A DNA stretch of 64,000 nucleotides from M3007 sp040397785. Its GTDB lineage: Bacteria; Bacteroidota; Bacteroidia; Chitinophagales; Saprospiraceae. This document shows, one piece after another, positions 24,964-34,459 of this stretch. How positions within the stretch are numbered: the first letter of the stretch is position 1; each line of letters opens with the position of its first letter. The position numbers and the translations under genes are program-made. The DNA is taken from positions 1-64,000 of the forward strand of contig JBBAVI010000016.1 in the NCBI GenBank assembly GCA_040397785.1, written 5' to 3'. The notes beneath the pieces are model-generated. The model saw only the letters and a program-made list of their open reading frames with translations, made no database searches and was not told the origin of the DNA.

Positions 24964-26397
24964 TTAGAGTGATTTTACCTCATTTACGAGTTTTTGAAGG
25001 GTATCTTTTGCATCCCCGAACAGCATTTTTGTTCTGGCATGGAAGAACAATTCGTTTTCGATACCGGCATAACCCGATTTCATACTGCGTTTCATGACGA
25101 TTACGTTTTTGGCTTCCCACACTTCGAGTACGGGCATTCCGTAAATCGGGCTGCTTGGATCGTCCTTGGCAGCAGGGTTTACTACGTCATTAGCACCGAC
25201 TACAATGACGACATCCGATTTGGCGATTATTTCGTTTGCTTCTTCCAGGTCGTAAAGTTTTGGGTAAGGCACATCGGCCTCTGCCAGCAAAACGTTCATG
25301 TGGCCCGGCATACGTCCCGCAACCGGGTGAATGGCATATTTCACCTCTACTCCGTTGGATTCCAACAATTCGTCGAGTTCTTTACATATTTTTTGCGCCT
25401 GCGCCACCGCCAAACCATAACCAGGCACGATCACCACTGAACCAGAGTAATTGAGCAATACCGCCGCGTCGCTGATGCTAACTTCTTTGATGGCTTGGTC
25501 GCCCGCCGCTTTTCCAGCTGACGCTGCGCCGCCGCCGCCAAAGCTACCCACCAATACATTCATGATAGAACGGTTCATGGCTTTGCACATCAGGATCGTC
25601 AAAATACTACCAGAAGCACCTACCAAAATACCGCCTACCAACATCACTAAGTTGTCGTAAATGATACCAGCTGCAGCGGCCGTCAAACCCGTGAAAGAGT
25701 TCAACACCGAAATAACCACCGGCATATCAGCGCCACCAATCGGTGCAACAAACATAAAGCCGTACACGAGTGCAATGCCAAATAAAATCAGGCCCCACAT
25801 CATGCCGTTTTCTCCTGCGCCCCAGGTGATGTAACCAATCAGGCCAAGAATGCCTGCCAACAAAACCATGTTGATAACACTGTGGCGTGGGAGCGTGATG
25901 GCAGAATCTTTTACCAAATCTTCCAGTTTTGCATACGCCAGCATACTGCCGGTAAACGAAACAGAGCCAAAAAACATGGTGAACAAAACGAGTACCATGG
26001 CACCGGTAGAAATAGGATCATGTCCTGCGCCATCGTATTGCAATTTGAGTTCGGCTACGGCGAGCAAAGCCGCGCAACCGCCGCCCAGGCCATTGAACAA
26101 GGATACCATTTGCGGCATGGAAGTCATTTTGACCCGGTAAGCGGCCAACCAGCCAACCATACCCCCAATCGCCAAAGCCGCGTACAACAAAAGCAATTTA
26201 AAGGTGCGCACATCGCCCAAATCGCGATCGGCCGAAGGGTGGAACAGCAAAGTGCCCATCACGGCAAGACCCATGCCTACCGCAGCCACCTGATTGCCGC
26301 GCCGGGCAGTATCGGGGTGACTGAGCATTTTCAAACCCACCACAAACGTGAGGGAGGCGATGAGGTATATTAAGTCGAGTAAATAGGTTGCAGACAT
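24964..26397 (-). CDS. pntB: NAD(P) transhydrogenase subunit beta
   Basis: A 477-residue subunit of the proton-translocating transhydrogenase, which uses the proton gradient to reduce NADP+ with NADH. The N-terminal half has about nine membrane helices. The C-terminal domain III contains VVIVPGYGLAVAQAQ and HPVAGRMPGHMNVLLAEA, which bind NADP(H). It is the last gene of a three-gene operon (pntAa, pntAb, pntB), starting 14 bases after pntAb. Confidence 0.94.
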   Translation of the reverse strand: MSATYLLDLIYLIASLTFVVGLKMLSHPDTARRGNQVAAVGMGLAVMGTLLFHPSADRDLGDVRTFKLLLLYAALAIGGMVGWLAAYRVKMTSMPQMVSLFNGLGGGCAALLAVAELKLQYDGAGHDPISTGAMVLVLFTMFFGSVSFTGSMLAYAKLEDLVKDSAITLPRHSVINMVLLAGILGLIGYITWGAGENGMMWGLILFGIALVYGFMFVAPIGGADMPVVISVLNSFTGLTAAAAGIIYDNLVMLVGGILVGASGSILTILMCKAMNRSIMNVLVGSFGGGGAASAGKAAGDQAIKEVSISDAAVLLNYSGSVVIVPGYGLAVAQAQKICKELDELLESNGVEVKYAIHPVAGRMPGHMNVLLAEADVPYPKLYDLEEANEIIAKSDVVIVVGANDVVNPAAKDDPSSPIYGMPVLEVWEAKNVIVMKRSMKSGYAGIENELFFHARTKMLFGDAKDTLQKLVNEVKSL

Positions 26398-26411
26398 CGT
26401 GTATCGGGTGC

Positions 26412-26723
26412 TTATTTCTTTTTCTTTTTAAACATTTCCAGCATGCGGTCGGTTACGGCAAAACCGCCTACCACATTTAGGGTTCCGAATACCACTGCAA
26501 CAAAACCGAGCACCAGCGACAAGTAATCATCGGCCCGCGCATTGAACAGCACGATAATTGCTCCGACCAAAACGACGCCGTGGATGGCATTGGCACCCGA
26601 CATCAGGGGCGTGTGCAAAACAGCGGGTACTTTTGAGATCACCTCAATACCGAGCAAAATGCTGAAAGCCAGCAAATAGATCAAGAGGAGATTTTCATGT
26701 AAAAAGGAAAAAAATACTTCCAT
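26412..26723 (-). CDS. pntAb: NAD(P) transhydrogenase subunit alpha, part 2 (membrane part)
   Basis: A 103-residue hydrophobic subunit with three or four helices, corresponding to the membrane domain fused to domain I in E. coli PntA. The split layout is common in Bacteroidota. It lies between pntAa and pntB with short spacers. Confidence 0.92.
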   Translation of the reverse strand: MEVFFSFLHENLLLIYLLAFSILLGIEVISKVPAVLHTPLMSGANAIHGVVLVGAIIVLFNARADDYLSLVLGFVAVVFGTLNVVGGFAVTDRMLEMFKKKKK

Positions 26724-26747
26724 GGTGTGTTATTTTCTAGAAAAGGC

Positions 26748-27833
26748 TCAATTTGGCTTGCCGGCAATACAGCTTTCCCGAATGATTTCGTTGTTGAAAT
26801 CGAGCTGGAGGCTGCCGTCTTTGGCGATCATTAGTTTTAGGAAATTGGCAACGTTGTTACCAAATAAGGTACTGGCATCTTCGGGCATACGCGCTGCCAA
26901 ATTGGAATCGCCCAAAATGGTCACGCCGTTGTGTCGGATGGTTTTATTGTTTTGGGTGAGGGCGCAGTTGCCACCGGTGCTGGCCGCAAGGTCGATCACC
27001 ACGCTGCCGGGCCGCATTTTTTCTACGGTTTCAGCGGGCAACAATATGGGCGCTTTTTTACCGCGTACTTGTGCAGTACAAATTATAATATCGGCTTTTG
27101 CGGCGCGTGTTTGCACTTCTTCGCGCTGACGCTGCAAGTATTCCTCACTTTGCTGTACTGCATAACCGCCTGCGCCGCGATCATCTACTGCGCCAGGCAC
27201 TTCTACAAATTTTGCGCCTAAACTTTCCACTTCTTCTTTGGCAGCAGCGCGGGTATCAAATGCTTCCACACTTGCGCCGTTGCGTTTGGCCGTTGCGATG
27301 GCTTGCAAACCCGCAACGCCCGCACCCAATACCAATACTTTGCTTGGTTTGATACTGCCCGCAGCCGTAACCATCATGGGGAAATAACGACTTACATGGG
27401 TGGCCGCCAATAAAACCGCTTGATAACCGGCAATGGATGCCATCGACGAAAGTATGTCCATCGCCTGCGCGAGGGTGGTACGCGGAATCATATCCAGGCT
27501 AAATGCGCGGAGCCCTTCTTTTTCCAGGCTTTCGGCAATGTCCGAATCGATGTAAGGTTGAAACTGCGCGATGAGTACCGTGCCTTTTTTCAGTTGCGTG
27601 CGTTCGGCTTCCGGGAGGGTATGGAGGCTAACTAATACATCTGCTTGTTGCAGAATGGAAGCACGGTCGGTTATGGTGGCAAATGCAGCATAAGCGGCAT
27701 CTTCAAAAAAAGCGTCGACGCCAGCGCCTGCTTCTACCAAAAATGTAAGACCCGATACAGCGAGCTTAGATAAATTGGTAGGGGTCAGTGCTACGCGCGG
27801 ATCATTGGGTTCATTTAGTAGTCCGAGTATCAT
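26748..27833 (-). CDS. pntAa: NAD(P) transhydrogenase subunit alpha, part 1 (NAD-binding)
   Basis: A 361-residue soluble domain I, related to alanine dehydrogenase. It has RVALTPTNLSKL near the N-terminus and the nucleotide-binding VLVLGAGVAGLQAIATAKR (about 168). Further on, GYAVQQSEEYLQRQ and MRPGSVVIDLAASTGGNC are typical motifs. It binds NAD(H) on the cytoplasmic side and hands hydride to PntB domain III. First gene of the operon; pntAb follows after 24 bases. Confidence 0.94.
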   Translation of the reverse strand: MILGLLNEPNDPRVALTPTNLSKLAVSGLTFLVEAGAGVDAFFEDAAYAAFATITDRASILQQADVLVSLHTLPEAERTQLKKGTVLIAQFQPYIDSDIAESLEKEGLRAFSLDMIPRTTLAQAMDILSSMASIAGYQAVLLAATHVSRYFPMMVTAAGSIKPSKVLVLGAGVAGLQAIATAKRNGASVEAFDTRAAAKEEVESLGAKFVEVPGAVDDRGAGGYAVQQSEEYLQRQREEVQTRAAKADIIICTAQVRGKKAPILLPAETVEKMRPGSVVIDLAASTGGNCALTQNNKTIRHNGVTILGDSNLAARMPEDASTLFGNNVANFLKLMIAKDGSLQLDFNNEIIRESCIAGKPN

Positions 27834-28001
27834 ATTTCGCCGGGAAAGTGAAAGGTCATTATTAAGCCGCGAAATTATACCATGATTTTTGTGATTGGGC
27901 GTTTTTTACCTTTAGATTTTTTAAAAATAATATTCTTTAAAATTTACGATCAAATCTGCGCACCCGAACGGCTATCTTCACGCAAAAATTTCTGATCCAT
28001 C

Positions 28002-30323
28002 ATGTGTTTTCGCGACCTTTTTCTTTGTACTTGCTGCTTCTTTTGCAGCCTATTTACACTTTCCTGTCAAACCAAACCCGCGGCTTCTTTTAACTTAGTT
28101 CCATTGCCCGCTTCTGTGCAGGCGCTGGATGGCCGTTTTGTGCTGAACAAGGAAATGCGCATTTTTTATCCTACTCGCGGGGCCGATTGGGCTACCGTGG
28201 TGCAATACATCAAAGGCAGTTTGGAACCAGCAACGGGTTTTCAATTTAAAACCCAAACCGGCAAAGCACCTGCTGCACAGGCCAACGCTATTTTTTTGGT
28301 GGAAGATGCAAAAATCACCAACCCGGAGGGCTATGTGCTGGAGGTAAAACGCAACGCCATTACCATCAAGGCCGGTTCGGCAGCGGGGGCGTTTTATGCA
28401 GTGCAAACCCTCAAACAATTGTTGCCCCCTGCCATTTATCAAAATTCGGTGGTCAAAAATGCGAGCTGGACGGTGCCTTGTGCAACCATTACCGACGCTC
28501 CCCGTTTTGGCTACCGCGGTATGCACCTGGATGTTGGCCGGCATTTTTTTCCGGTTTCATTCATCAAACGTTATATTGATTTGATGGCCGCGCATAAAAT
28601 CAACCGTTTTCACTGGCACCTCACAGAAGACCAGGGTTGGCGCATCGAAATTAAAAAATACCCAAAACTGCAAACGGTGGCTTCCTGCCGCGCGCAAACC
28701 CTCATTGGCCACGACTCGGATGTGCCGGTAAAAATGGATGGCAAACCAGATTGCGGATATTACACCCAGGAAGAAGTAAAAGAAGTGGTGGAGTATGCCC
28801 GGAAGCAATTTGTGACCATCGTACCTGAAATTGAAATGCCGGGCCACGCTACGGCTGCGTTGGCTGCTTATCCGGAATTGGGTTGTACGGGCGGTCCGTA
28901 TAAAGTGGTTGAAAATTGGGGGATATTTGATGACGTATTTTGTGCGGGCAACGAACAAACGTTTGTCTTTCTAAAAGACGTGCTTACCGAAGTGGCGGCG
29001 CTGTTCCCGGGCAGGTACGTACACGTGGGTGGCGATGAATGTCCGAAAGTGCGCTGGAAAACTTGTGCAAAATGCCAAAAACGCATGCAAACTGAAGGCT
29101 TGAAAGACGAACATGCCCTGCAAAGTTACTTTATCGGTCGGGCAGAACAGATTTTGAGCAAATTGGGCAAAAAACTCATCGGTTGGGATGAAATTCTGGA
29201 GGGCGGCTTGAGTCCCAATGCAACCGTCATGAGTTGGCGCGGCGTTGAGGGCGGCATCGAAGCAGCCAAACAACGCCACGATGTGATTATGACCCCCACT
29301 TCCAATTGCTACCTCGATTATTACCAAAGCGATCCTGAAAATGAGCCACTTGCGATTGGCGGATTTTTAACCTTGGAAAAAGTGTACCAATACGAGCCGG
29401 TGCCTGCAGAGTTAAGTGCCGAAGAAGCGAAGCATATCTTGGGCGTGCAAGGCAATGTGTGGACCGAATACATGGAAACCCCGGAAAAGGTGGAATATAT
29501 GGTGTACCCGCGGGCTTGCGCCATTGCCGAATCGGGTTGGACGGCCAAAGCCAAGAAAAACTGGCCGAATTTTGGGTTGCGGATGAAAACCCATTTTGAG
29601 CGCCTGGCCGCGATGAAGGTCAATTATTCCAAAGCGTATTATGATTTGGGTTCCTCGTTCCAAAACGGAAAATTGTCCTTGTTGTGCCTGGATCCGAGTG
29701 CGCAAATTTTTTATACTTTAAATGGCTCGGTGCCGACGACTCGATCTATACCGTATAAAGGTCCGGTTTCATTAGAGCAATCCTCGGTGGTAAAAGCGGT
29801 GGCCTTTATCAACGATCAGCCCATGGGCAATGTATACACCTTGCCGTTTCGGATGCACAAAGCCAGTGGCAAGCCCTATATTTTGAGTCGCCAACCAGAA
29901 AAATACACCGGTTCGGAGCAATATGCCCTGACCAACGGCTTAGTAGGAGCCATGAAAACCTGGAACAACTGGGTAGGATTGGTGAACCACGACATTGATC
30001 CGATTATAGATTTTGGAGTAAAAACTAATTTCAAAAAAGTATCCCTGCAATATGTGAATGGCCGGAATTCCTGGATTTATCCGCCGCAGGGCGTGATGCT
30101 GTTTGTATCAGATGATGGCAAAACCTTTCAGCAAATTGCGCAACGCAGCATCAATACCGATAAAATAGATGGCACCAAAGTTGAGCAGGTAACGATTGAT
30201 TTGCCGGAAACCAAAACCCGCTACTTAAAAGTGGTGGTAAAAACGTTTGGCGTGATTCCGGAAGATGAAGAAGGCTCGGGGAACGGGGCTTGGTTGTTTG
30301 TGGATGAGGTAGTGGTGGAGTAG
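28002..30323 (+). CDS. Beta-N-acetylhexosaminidase, GH20 lipoprotein
   Basis: 773 residues. The N-terminus is a lipoprotein signal peptide with lipobox TLSC (Cys about 27). A GH20 b-domain (about 32-150) precedes the catalytic barrel (about 155-510) with the acid pair in HVGGDECPKVRW (Asp-Glu near 345-346) and MHLDVGRHFF. A chitobiase-type C-terminal module and a discoidin-like F5/8-C domain (about 640-773) follow. It removes terminal GlcNAc/GalNAc from chitin-, peptidoglycan- or glycoprotein-derived oligosaccharides in the envelope. No polysaccharide-utilisation locus surrounds it. Confidence 0.92.
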   Translation: MCFRDLFLCTCCFFCSLFTLSCQTKPAASFNLVPLPASVQALDGRFVLNKEMRIFYPTRGADWATVVQYIKGSLEPATGFQFKTQTGKAPAAQANAIFLVEDAKITNPEGYVLEVKRNAITIKAGSAAGAFYAVQTLKQLLPPAIYQNSVVKNASWTVPCATITDAPRFGYRGMHLDVGRHFFPVSFIKRYIDLMAAHKINRFHWHLTEDQGWRIEIKKYPKLQTVASCRAQTLIGHDSDVPVKMDGKPDCGYYTQEEVKEVVEYARKQFVTIVPEIEMPGHATAALAAYPELGCTGGPYKVVENWGIFDDVFCAGNEQTFVFLKDVLTEVAALFPGRYVHVGGDECPKVRWKTCAKCQKRMQTEGLKDEHALQSYFIGRAEQILSKLGKKLIGWDEILEGGLSPNATVMSWRGVEGGIEAAKQRHDVIMTPTSNCYLDYYQSDPENEPLAIGGFLTLEKVYQYEPVPAELSAEEAKHILGVQGNVWTEYMETPEKVEYMVYPRACAIAESGWTAKAKKNWPNFGLRMKTHFERLAAMKVNYSKAYYDLGSSFQNGKLSLLCLDPSAQIFYTLNGSVPTTRSIPYKGPVSLEQSSVVKAVAFINDQPMGNVYTLPFRMHKASGKPYILSRQPEKYTGSEQYALTNGLVGAMKTWNNWVGLVNHDIDPIIDFGVKTNFKKVSLQYVNGRNSWIYPPQGVMLFVSDDGKTFQQIAQRSINTDKIDGTKVEQVTIDLPETKTRYLKVVVKTFGVIPEDEEGSGNGAWLFVDEVVVE

Positions 30324-30349
30324 GTAGATTTTCCTAAACTTTTATATAC

Positions 30350-30389
30350 GCCCGTAATAATCACACCGCTTACGGTGGTTATTACGGGC
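30350..30389. terminator. Hairpin between the hexosaminidase and beta-helix genes
   Basis: GCCCGTAATAA/TTATTACGGGC (30350-30360 with 30379-30389), extended imperfectly inward. No T run follows on the plus strand, so its role as a terminator is uncertain. Confidence 0.5.
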
Positions 30390-30406
30390 ACTTGAACCAA
30401 CTAATT

Positions 30407-32461
30407 ATGATGAAACACACACAGTTACTACTCATTTTATCTGTTTTCCTGGCCCAAAGCCCCCTTTTTGCCCAAAAAACAATCTTTGTAAATCAAAATG
30501 CCAATGGCTTGCAAACTGGCCAAAGCTGGATAGACGCCTACACCGATTTACAGCAAGCCATTGGAAATGCTGTGCATGGTGACACGATTTGGGTAGCTCG
30601 GGGAACGTACAAGCCGGGCCCCGAACGGTTTCAAAGTTTTGCAATGGTTTCCGGCGTACAATTGTATGGCGGGTTTTCAGGGTTTGAAACAGCTTTGGAA
30701 CAACGGAACTGGAATATGTTTGAAACCATTTTGAGCGCGGATATCGGGGAGCCGGGTGTGGACACCGATAATAACTATCATGTAATAACGGGTTTTGGGG
30801 CGGATAGCCTTACGGTGGTGGATGGTTTTACTATTCGGGATGGGTATTCGGTTGATTATGAAAGTTATCCGGGTAACGAAGGGGGCGGTATTCAGTTATT
30901 TGGATCACCAGACGCGGCTTATACCAATCCACGCATTAGCCACTGCCGTTTTATCAATAACCAGGCACAAAGGGGAGGTGCTATTTATGTGAGTTGGTTT
31001 TACAATGCGTTTTTTGGGTACCACCCTGTAAATCCTTCCATCACCCATTGCAGCTTTGAAAACAACAAAAGTATTCCTTTAAATGGGGGGGCCCTAGCCT
31101 GGGAAGGACCTTGTAGGGGTGGAGATACGATAAAATTACAGGATTGTACTTTTCGGAATAGCAGTGCATTATATGCGCGAGGTGCTCATATCTATTTTGG
31201 CGAAATAACGGGTAAGGCACTGCACTTATCCAATTGTCTTTTTGACCGAGATTCTTCAGGATATGGGAGCCTTGATTTTTTCTTAAATCAAGCGCGTGAT
31301 ACGCCAACTTATATGCATCTAGAACATTGCATTTTTAGAAATAAAAGGGGAAATGGTTCTTATGGGGCACTTAACATTGAAGATAGGAAATCAAATAAGA
31401 TGTACTGTGATATTGATGATTGTGTGTTTGATCATAATCGTAATACAAATGGGAGAAGTGTGTTTACAGTCGAAGGAAACCCAGGTTCTAGTATCAATCT
31501 AAATTTTAGAAATTCGACCATTGAGGGTAATTTGGGAAGCCAAAATGGCCTGTGCAATATTTATGTAGGGGACGTAAATACTAACTTTGAAAATTGCAAA
31601 TTTTTAAACAATACTTCTAAGCCCAATGAAGATAGTCATTCAAGTCTTATAAAATGGATCGGAGGAACAAATTACCTTGCTGAGACAACTTTTAAAAATT
31701 GTCTGTTTGCAAACAACGCTGGTGGACTTGTGTTTTCTACCAGTGCCAGTGTGTATTATAATACCGAAATAACCAATTGTACCTTTTATGAAAACAACAA
31801 ATATGTATTTGCCAAATCTTACTATCCTTCCTTTAGTCAGCCAGGCAATCCGTATTATAACCGGATAAAAATCAGAAATTCTGTTATTTGGGAGACTAAT
31901 ACGGATCCGCTTTTCTCGGATAACAGTTTAAGCTTTAATACTGAACAATTCTTTGTAGAACATTCAATTTTAGATACAGGATATATAGGCTCTTTTCCGG
32001 CAGCCGGGAATAAATATGTAAAGTCGCCATTGTTTGTAGACAGCCTTGCCGGTGATTTTCGCTTGCGCGCTTGCTCTCCTGCTGTGAATGCGGGTAACAA
32101 TTCCTTCATAGATTCTGTAAGCACCGATTTAGCCGGAACCGCGCGTATTTTGTTCGGAAAAGTAGATATGGGCGCTTTTGAAGCAACGGATACCTGCAAG
32201 ATCGTGTCCACGAACAATCCGAGCAATATTCAGGCCTTACAAATCGCACCCAACCCCGCTCATGGATTGCTTCAATTTCAGTTACCGGAGGGAACATTGG
32301 CTGCGTGTGTGGAAGTAATCAATGCGTCAGGTGAAATTGTGTTTCAAAAAAACGATGTTCATAGTCAAACCATTGATCTCGGAAACCAATCGCCGGGAAT
32401 CTATTGGATTCGGATGCGCACGAATGCGGGTGTTTTTGTTGGAAAATGGATTCGATTGTAA
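30407..32461 (+). CDS. T9SS-exported right-handed beta-helix protein
   Basis: 684 residues from ATG 30407 (a second ATG follows directly; the frame extends upstream only to a TTG). A signal peptide ends near PLFAQ. Repeats of the 'NCTF/NCLF...N' type and the early LQTGQSWIDAYTDLQQAI segment indicate a pectate-lyase-like parallel beta-helix. The C-terminus (ALQIAPNPAHG to FVGKWIRL, about 605-684) is a T9SS type A sorting domain, so the protein should be secreted and anchored at the surface. No catalytic motif is visible. The middle third is noticeably more A/T-rich and uses more AGA/AGG codons than the neighbours. Confidence 0.82.
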   Translation: MMKHTQLLLILSVFLAQSPLFAQKTIFVNQNANGLQTGQSWIDAYTDLQQAIGNAVHGDTIWVARGTYKPGPERFQSFAMVSGVQLYGGFSGFETALEQRNWNMFETILSADIGEPGVDTDNNYHVITGFGADSLTVVDGFTIRDGYSVDYESYPGNEGGGIQLFGSPDAAYTNPRISHCRFINNQAQRGGAIYVSWFYNAFFGYHPVNPSITHCSFENNKSIPLNGGALAWEGPCRGGDTIKLQDCTFRNSSALYARGAHIYFGEITGKALHLSNCLFDRDSSGYGSLDFFLNQARDTPTYMHLEHCIFRNKRGNGSYGALNIEDRKSNKMYCDIDDCVFDHNRNTNGRSVFTVEGNPGSSINLNFRNSTIEGNLGSQNGLCNIYVGDVNTNFENCKFLNNTSKPNEDSHSSLIKWIGGTNYLAETTFKNCLFANNAGGLVFSTSASVYYNTEITNCTFYENNKYVFAKSYYPSFSQPGNPYYNRIKIRNSVIWETNTDPLFSDNSLSFNTEQFFVEHSILDTGYIGSFPAAGNKYVKSPLFVDSLAGDFRLRACSPAVNAGNNSFIDSVSTDLAGTARILFGKVDMGAFEATDTCKIVSTNNPSNIQALQIAPNPAHGLLQFQLPEGTLAACVEVINASGEIVFQKNDVHSQTIDLGNQSPGIYWIRMRTNAGVFVGKWIRL

Positions 32462-32469
32462 AAAAAGAG

Positions 32470-32553
32470 CTACAAATGCCCGACTTCTCCGAAGTCGTGA
32501 TCGGGTTCGGGCATTGTATGTTTTCTACAAATGTTCTACTTCTCCGAAGTCGT
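32470..32553. repeat. Short direct repeat pair containing CTTCTCCGAAG palindromes
   Basis: Two similar units of about 30 bases, each with CTACAAATG followed by ACTTCTCCGAAGTCGT, lie at about 32470-32500 and 32526-32553. Each contains an inverted repeat (ACTTC/GAAGT). Possibly a small dispersed repeat. Confidence 0.5.
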
Positions 32554-32600
32554 CGCGTTGCCCAAATGTTTCCGCTTTGCTGTGTGCCCGATAAAATGGA

Positions 32601-32640
32601 TAAAAAATCCCGAATTTTGGTGAAATCCAAAATTCGGGAT
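32601..32640 (-). terminator. Intrinsic terminator after the ALDH7-type gene
   Basis: A perfect 14-bp stem (32607-32620 with 32627-32640, 6-base loop), followed on the minus strand by a U run. It lies 34 bases past the stop codon. Confidence 0.8.
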
Positions 32641-32674
32641 GACTCATGTGTATTTTATCCTAAACCCCTTTTCC

Positions 32675-34207
32675 CTACAAATCAAACTTAATCCCCTGCG
32701 CCAAAGGAACGGTCGGGCTGTAGTTGATGGTGTTGGTTTGACGGCGCATATACGCTTTCCAGGCATCGGAGCCGGATTCACGGCCGCCGCCGGTTTCTTT
32801 TTCACCGCCGAACGCGCCACCAATTTCAGCACCCGAAGTACCGATGTTCACGTTGGCAATACCGCAATCCGAGCCGTTTATCGACAGGAACCGTTCTGCT
32901 TCCATAAGGTCGTTGGTCATAATTGCGGAAGAAAGTCCTTGTGGCACGCCGTTTTGCAGGGCAATTGCTTCTTCGAGCGTGCTGTATTTCAGCAGGTACA
33001 AAATCGGTGCAAAGGTTTCGTGCTGCACAATGTCCCAATGGTTTTCGGCTTCGGCAATGCAGGGTTTTACATAACAACCACTTTCATACCCTGGGCCTTC
33101 CAACACACCACCTTCCACTAAAAACGTACCGCGCACTTTTTTCACTTCCTGGATGGCTTGGAGGTAATGTTCCACCGCCGTTTTATCGATCAGCGGACCC
33201 ACGTGGTTGTTTGAATCGAGCGGATCGCCAATGCGCAACTGTTTGTAGGCGCTGGCCAACACTTTTTTCACATCCTCATATTGACTTTCGTGTATGATGA
33301 GTCGGCGGGTAGAGGTGCAGCGTTGTCCGGCTGTACCCACTGCGCCAAACACCGCGCCAGTCAATACAATTTTCAAATCAGCAGAAGGCGCAACAATAAT
33401 GGCATTGTTGCCGCCGAGTTCGAGCAGGGAACGGCCGAGGCGTTCTGCCACCGTTCTGCCCACAATTTTACCCATGCGGGTGCTGCCCGTTGCGCTGACC
33501 AAAGGCACGCGGCTGTCTTTGGTCATGTATTCGCCCACTTTATAGTCGCCATTGATCACCGAACAAATACCTTCTGGCAAATTGTTGGCTTTCAATACCT
33601 TTTGAAACAAGTTTTGGCAGGCGATACCACACAGCGGCGTTTTTTCCGATGGTTTCCACACGCATACGTCCCCGCATACAAGCGCGAGCATTGAGTTCCA
33701 GGACCAAACGGCTACCGGAAAATTGAAGGCAGAAATAATACCCACAATACCCAGGGCATGCCATTGTTCGTACATGCGGTGGCCGGGGCGCTCGGAGTGC
33801 ATGGTGAGGCCATATAATTGGCGCGACAAGCCTACGGCAAAATCGCAGATATCAATCATTTCCTGTACTTCGCCCAAACCTTCCTGCAGGCTTTTGCCCA
33901 TTTCATACGAAACGAGGCTACCGAGGGGTTCCTTGTACTGGCGGAGGATTTCCCCATACTGGCGGACAATTTCGCCGCGCTTGGGAGCAGGTATATCGTG
34001 CCAAACCTGGAAGGCAGCGCTGGCCTGTGCCATCACGGTATCGTATTGTTCGCGGGTGGTGATGCCCACGCTTCCGATAAATTCACCGTCGACCGGCGAG
34101 TATGAATCCAAATAACGGCGGCTGCCCGCTACCGATTCCTGCCCGGTCCAGGTGCCCTGATTTTTGGTTTTTAGGCCTAATTTCTTTAAAAATTCTTTTG
34201 GTTGCAT
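32675..34207 (-). CDS. Aldehyde dehydrogenase, ALDH7 (alpha-aminoadipic semialdehyde dehydrogenase) type
   Basis: A 510-residue NAD-dependent dehydrogenase. LLELGGNNAI (Glu about 268) and GTAGQRCTSTRRLIIHES (catalytic Cys about 302) are the antiquitin/ALDH7 versions of the active-site motifs. ALDH7 oxidises alpha-aminoadipic semialdehyde to alpha-aminoadipate in lysine breakdown, and some members act on related aldehydes. No lysine-catabolic gene is next to it. A -7 element (TACCTTTG) lies upstream and a strong terminator downstream. Confidence 0.9.
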   Translation of the reverse strand: MQPKEFLKKLGLKTKNQGTWTGQESVAGSRRYLDSYSPVDGEFIGSVGITTREQYDTVMAQASAAFQVWHDIPAPKRGEIVRQYGEILRQYKEPLGSLVSYEMGKSLQEGLGEVQEMIDICDFAVGLSRQLYGLTMHSERPGHRMYEQWHALGIVGIISAFNFPVAVWSWNSMLALVCGDVCVWKPSEKTPLCGIACQNLFQKVLKANNLPEGICSVINGDYKVGEYMTKDSRVPLVSATGSTRMGKIVGRTVAERLGRSLLELGGNNAIIVAPSADLKIVLTGAVFGAVGTAGQRCTSTRRLIIHESQYEDVKKVLASAYKQLRIGDPLDSNNHVGPLIDKTAVEHYLQAIQEVKKVRGTFLVEGGVLEGPGYESGCYVKPCIAEAENHWDIVQHETFAPILYLLKYSTLEEAIALQNGVPQGLSSAIMTNDLMEAERFLSINGSDCGIANVNIGTSGAEIGGAFGGEKETGGGRESGSDAWKAYMRRQTNTINYSPTVPLAQGIKFDL

Positions 34208-34234
34208 TTGTCAGTAGTGGTGAAAAATTGGGGG

Positions 34235-34242
34235 CAAAGGTA
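34235..34242 (-). promoter_or_regulatory. -7 promoter element (TACCTTTG) of the ALDH7-type gene
   Basis: An exact TAnnTTTG match, 27 bases upstream of the ATG. Confidence 0.5.
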
Positions 34243-34459
34243 GGGATTTGATGCAGGGTTTTCAGGAAATTAATTGCATATTCCCTAAGTATCATGTAAA
34301 AACGTTAAAAAATGAAATATGTGCCCCGGGTAGATAAAATGCAAAATAGTAGCAAATTGCTCATTGTGAACATATGTTGCAATTTCGAAAAACTTAATCT
34401 GGGAAATTTGGTTTGTGAAGATACTGATCTATTGTCATTGTTCATTTTATGCAAATTTC

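Noticed and set aside
4690..33200. Other CACGTG hexamers (about 4692, 29020 and 33190) as parS sites
   Set aside because: Their flanks (for example CTCG/CGTG or GTA/GGGTGG) do not match the ParB consensus outside the core.
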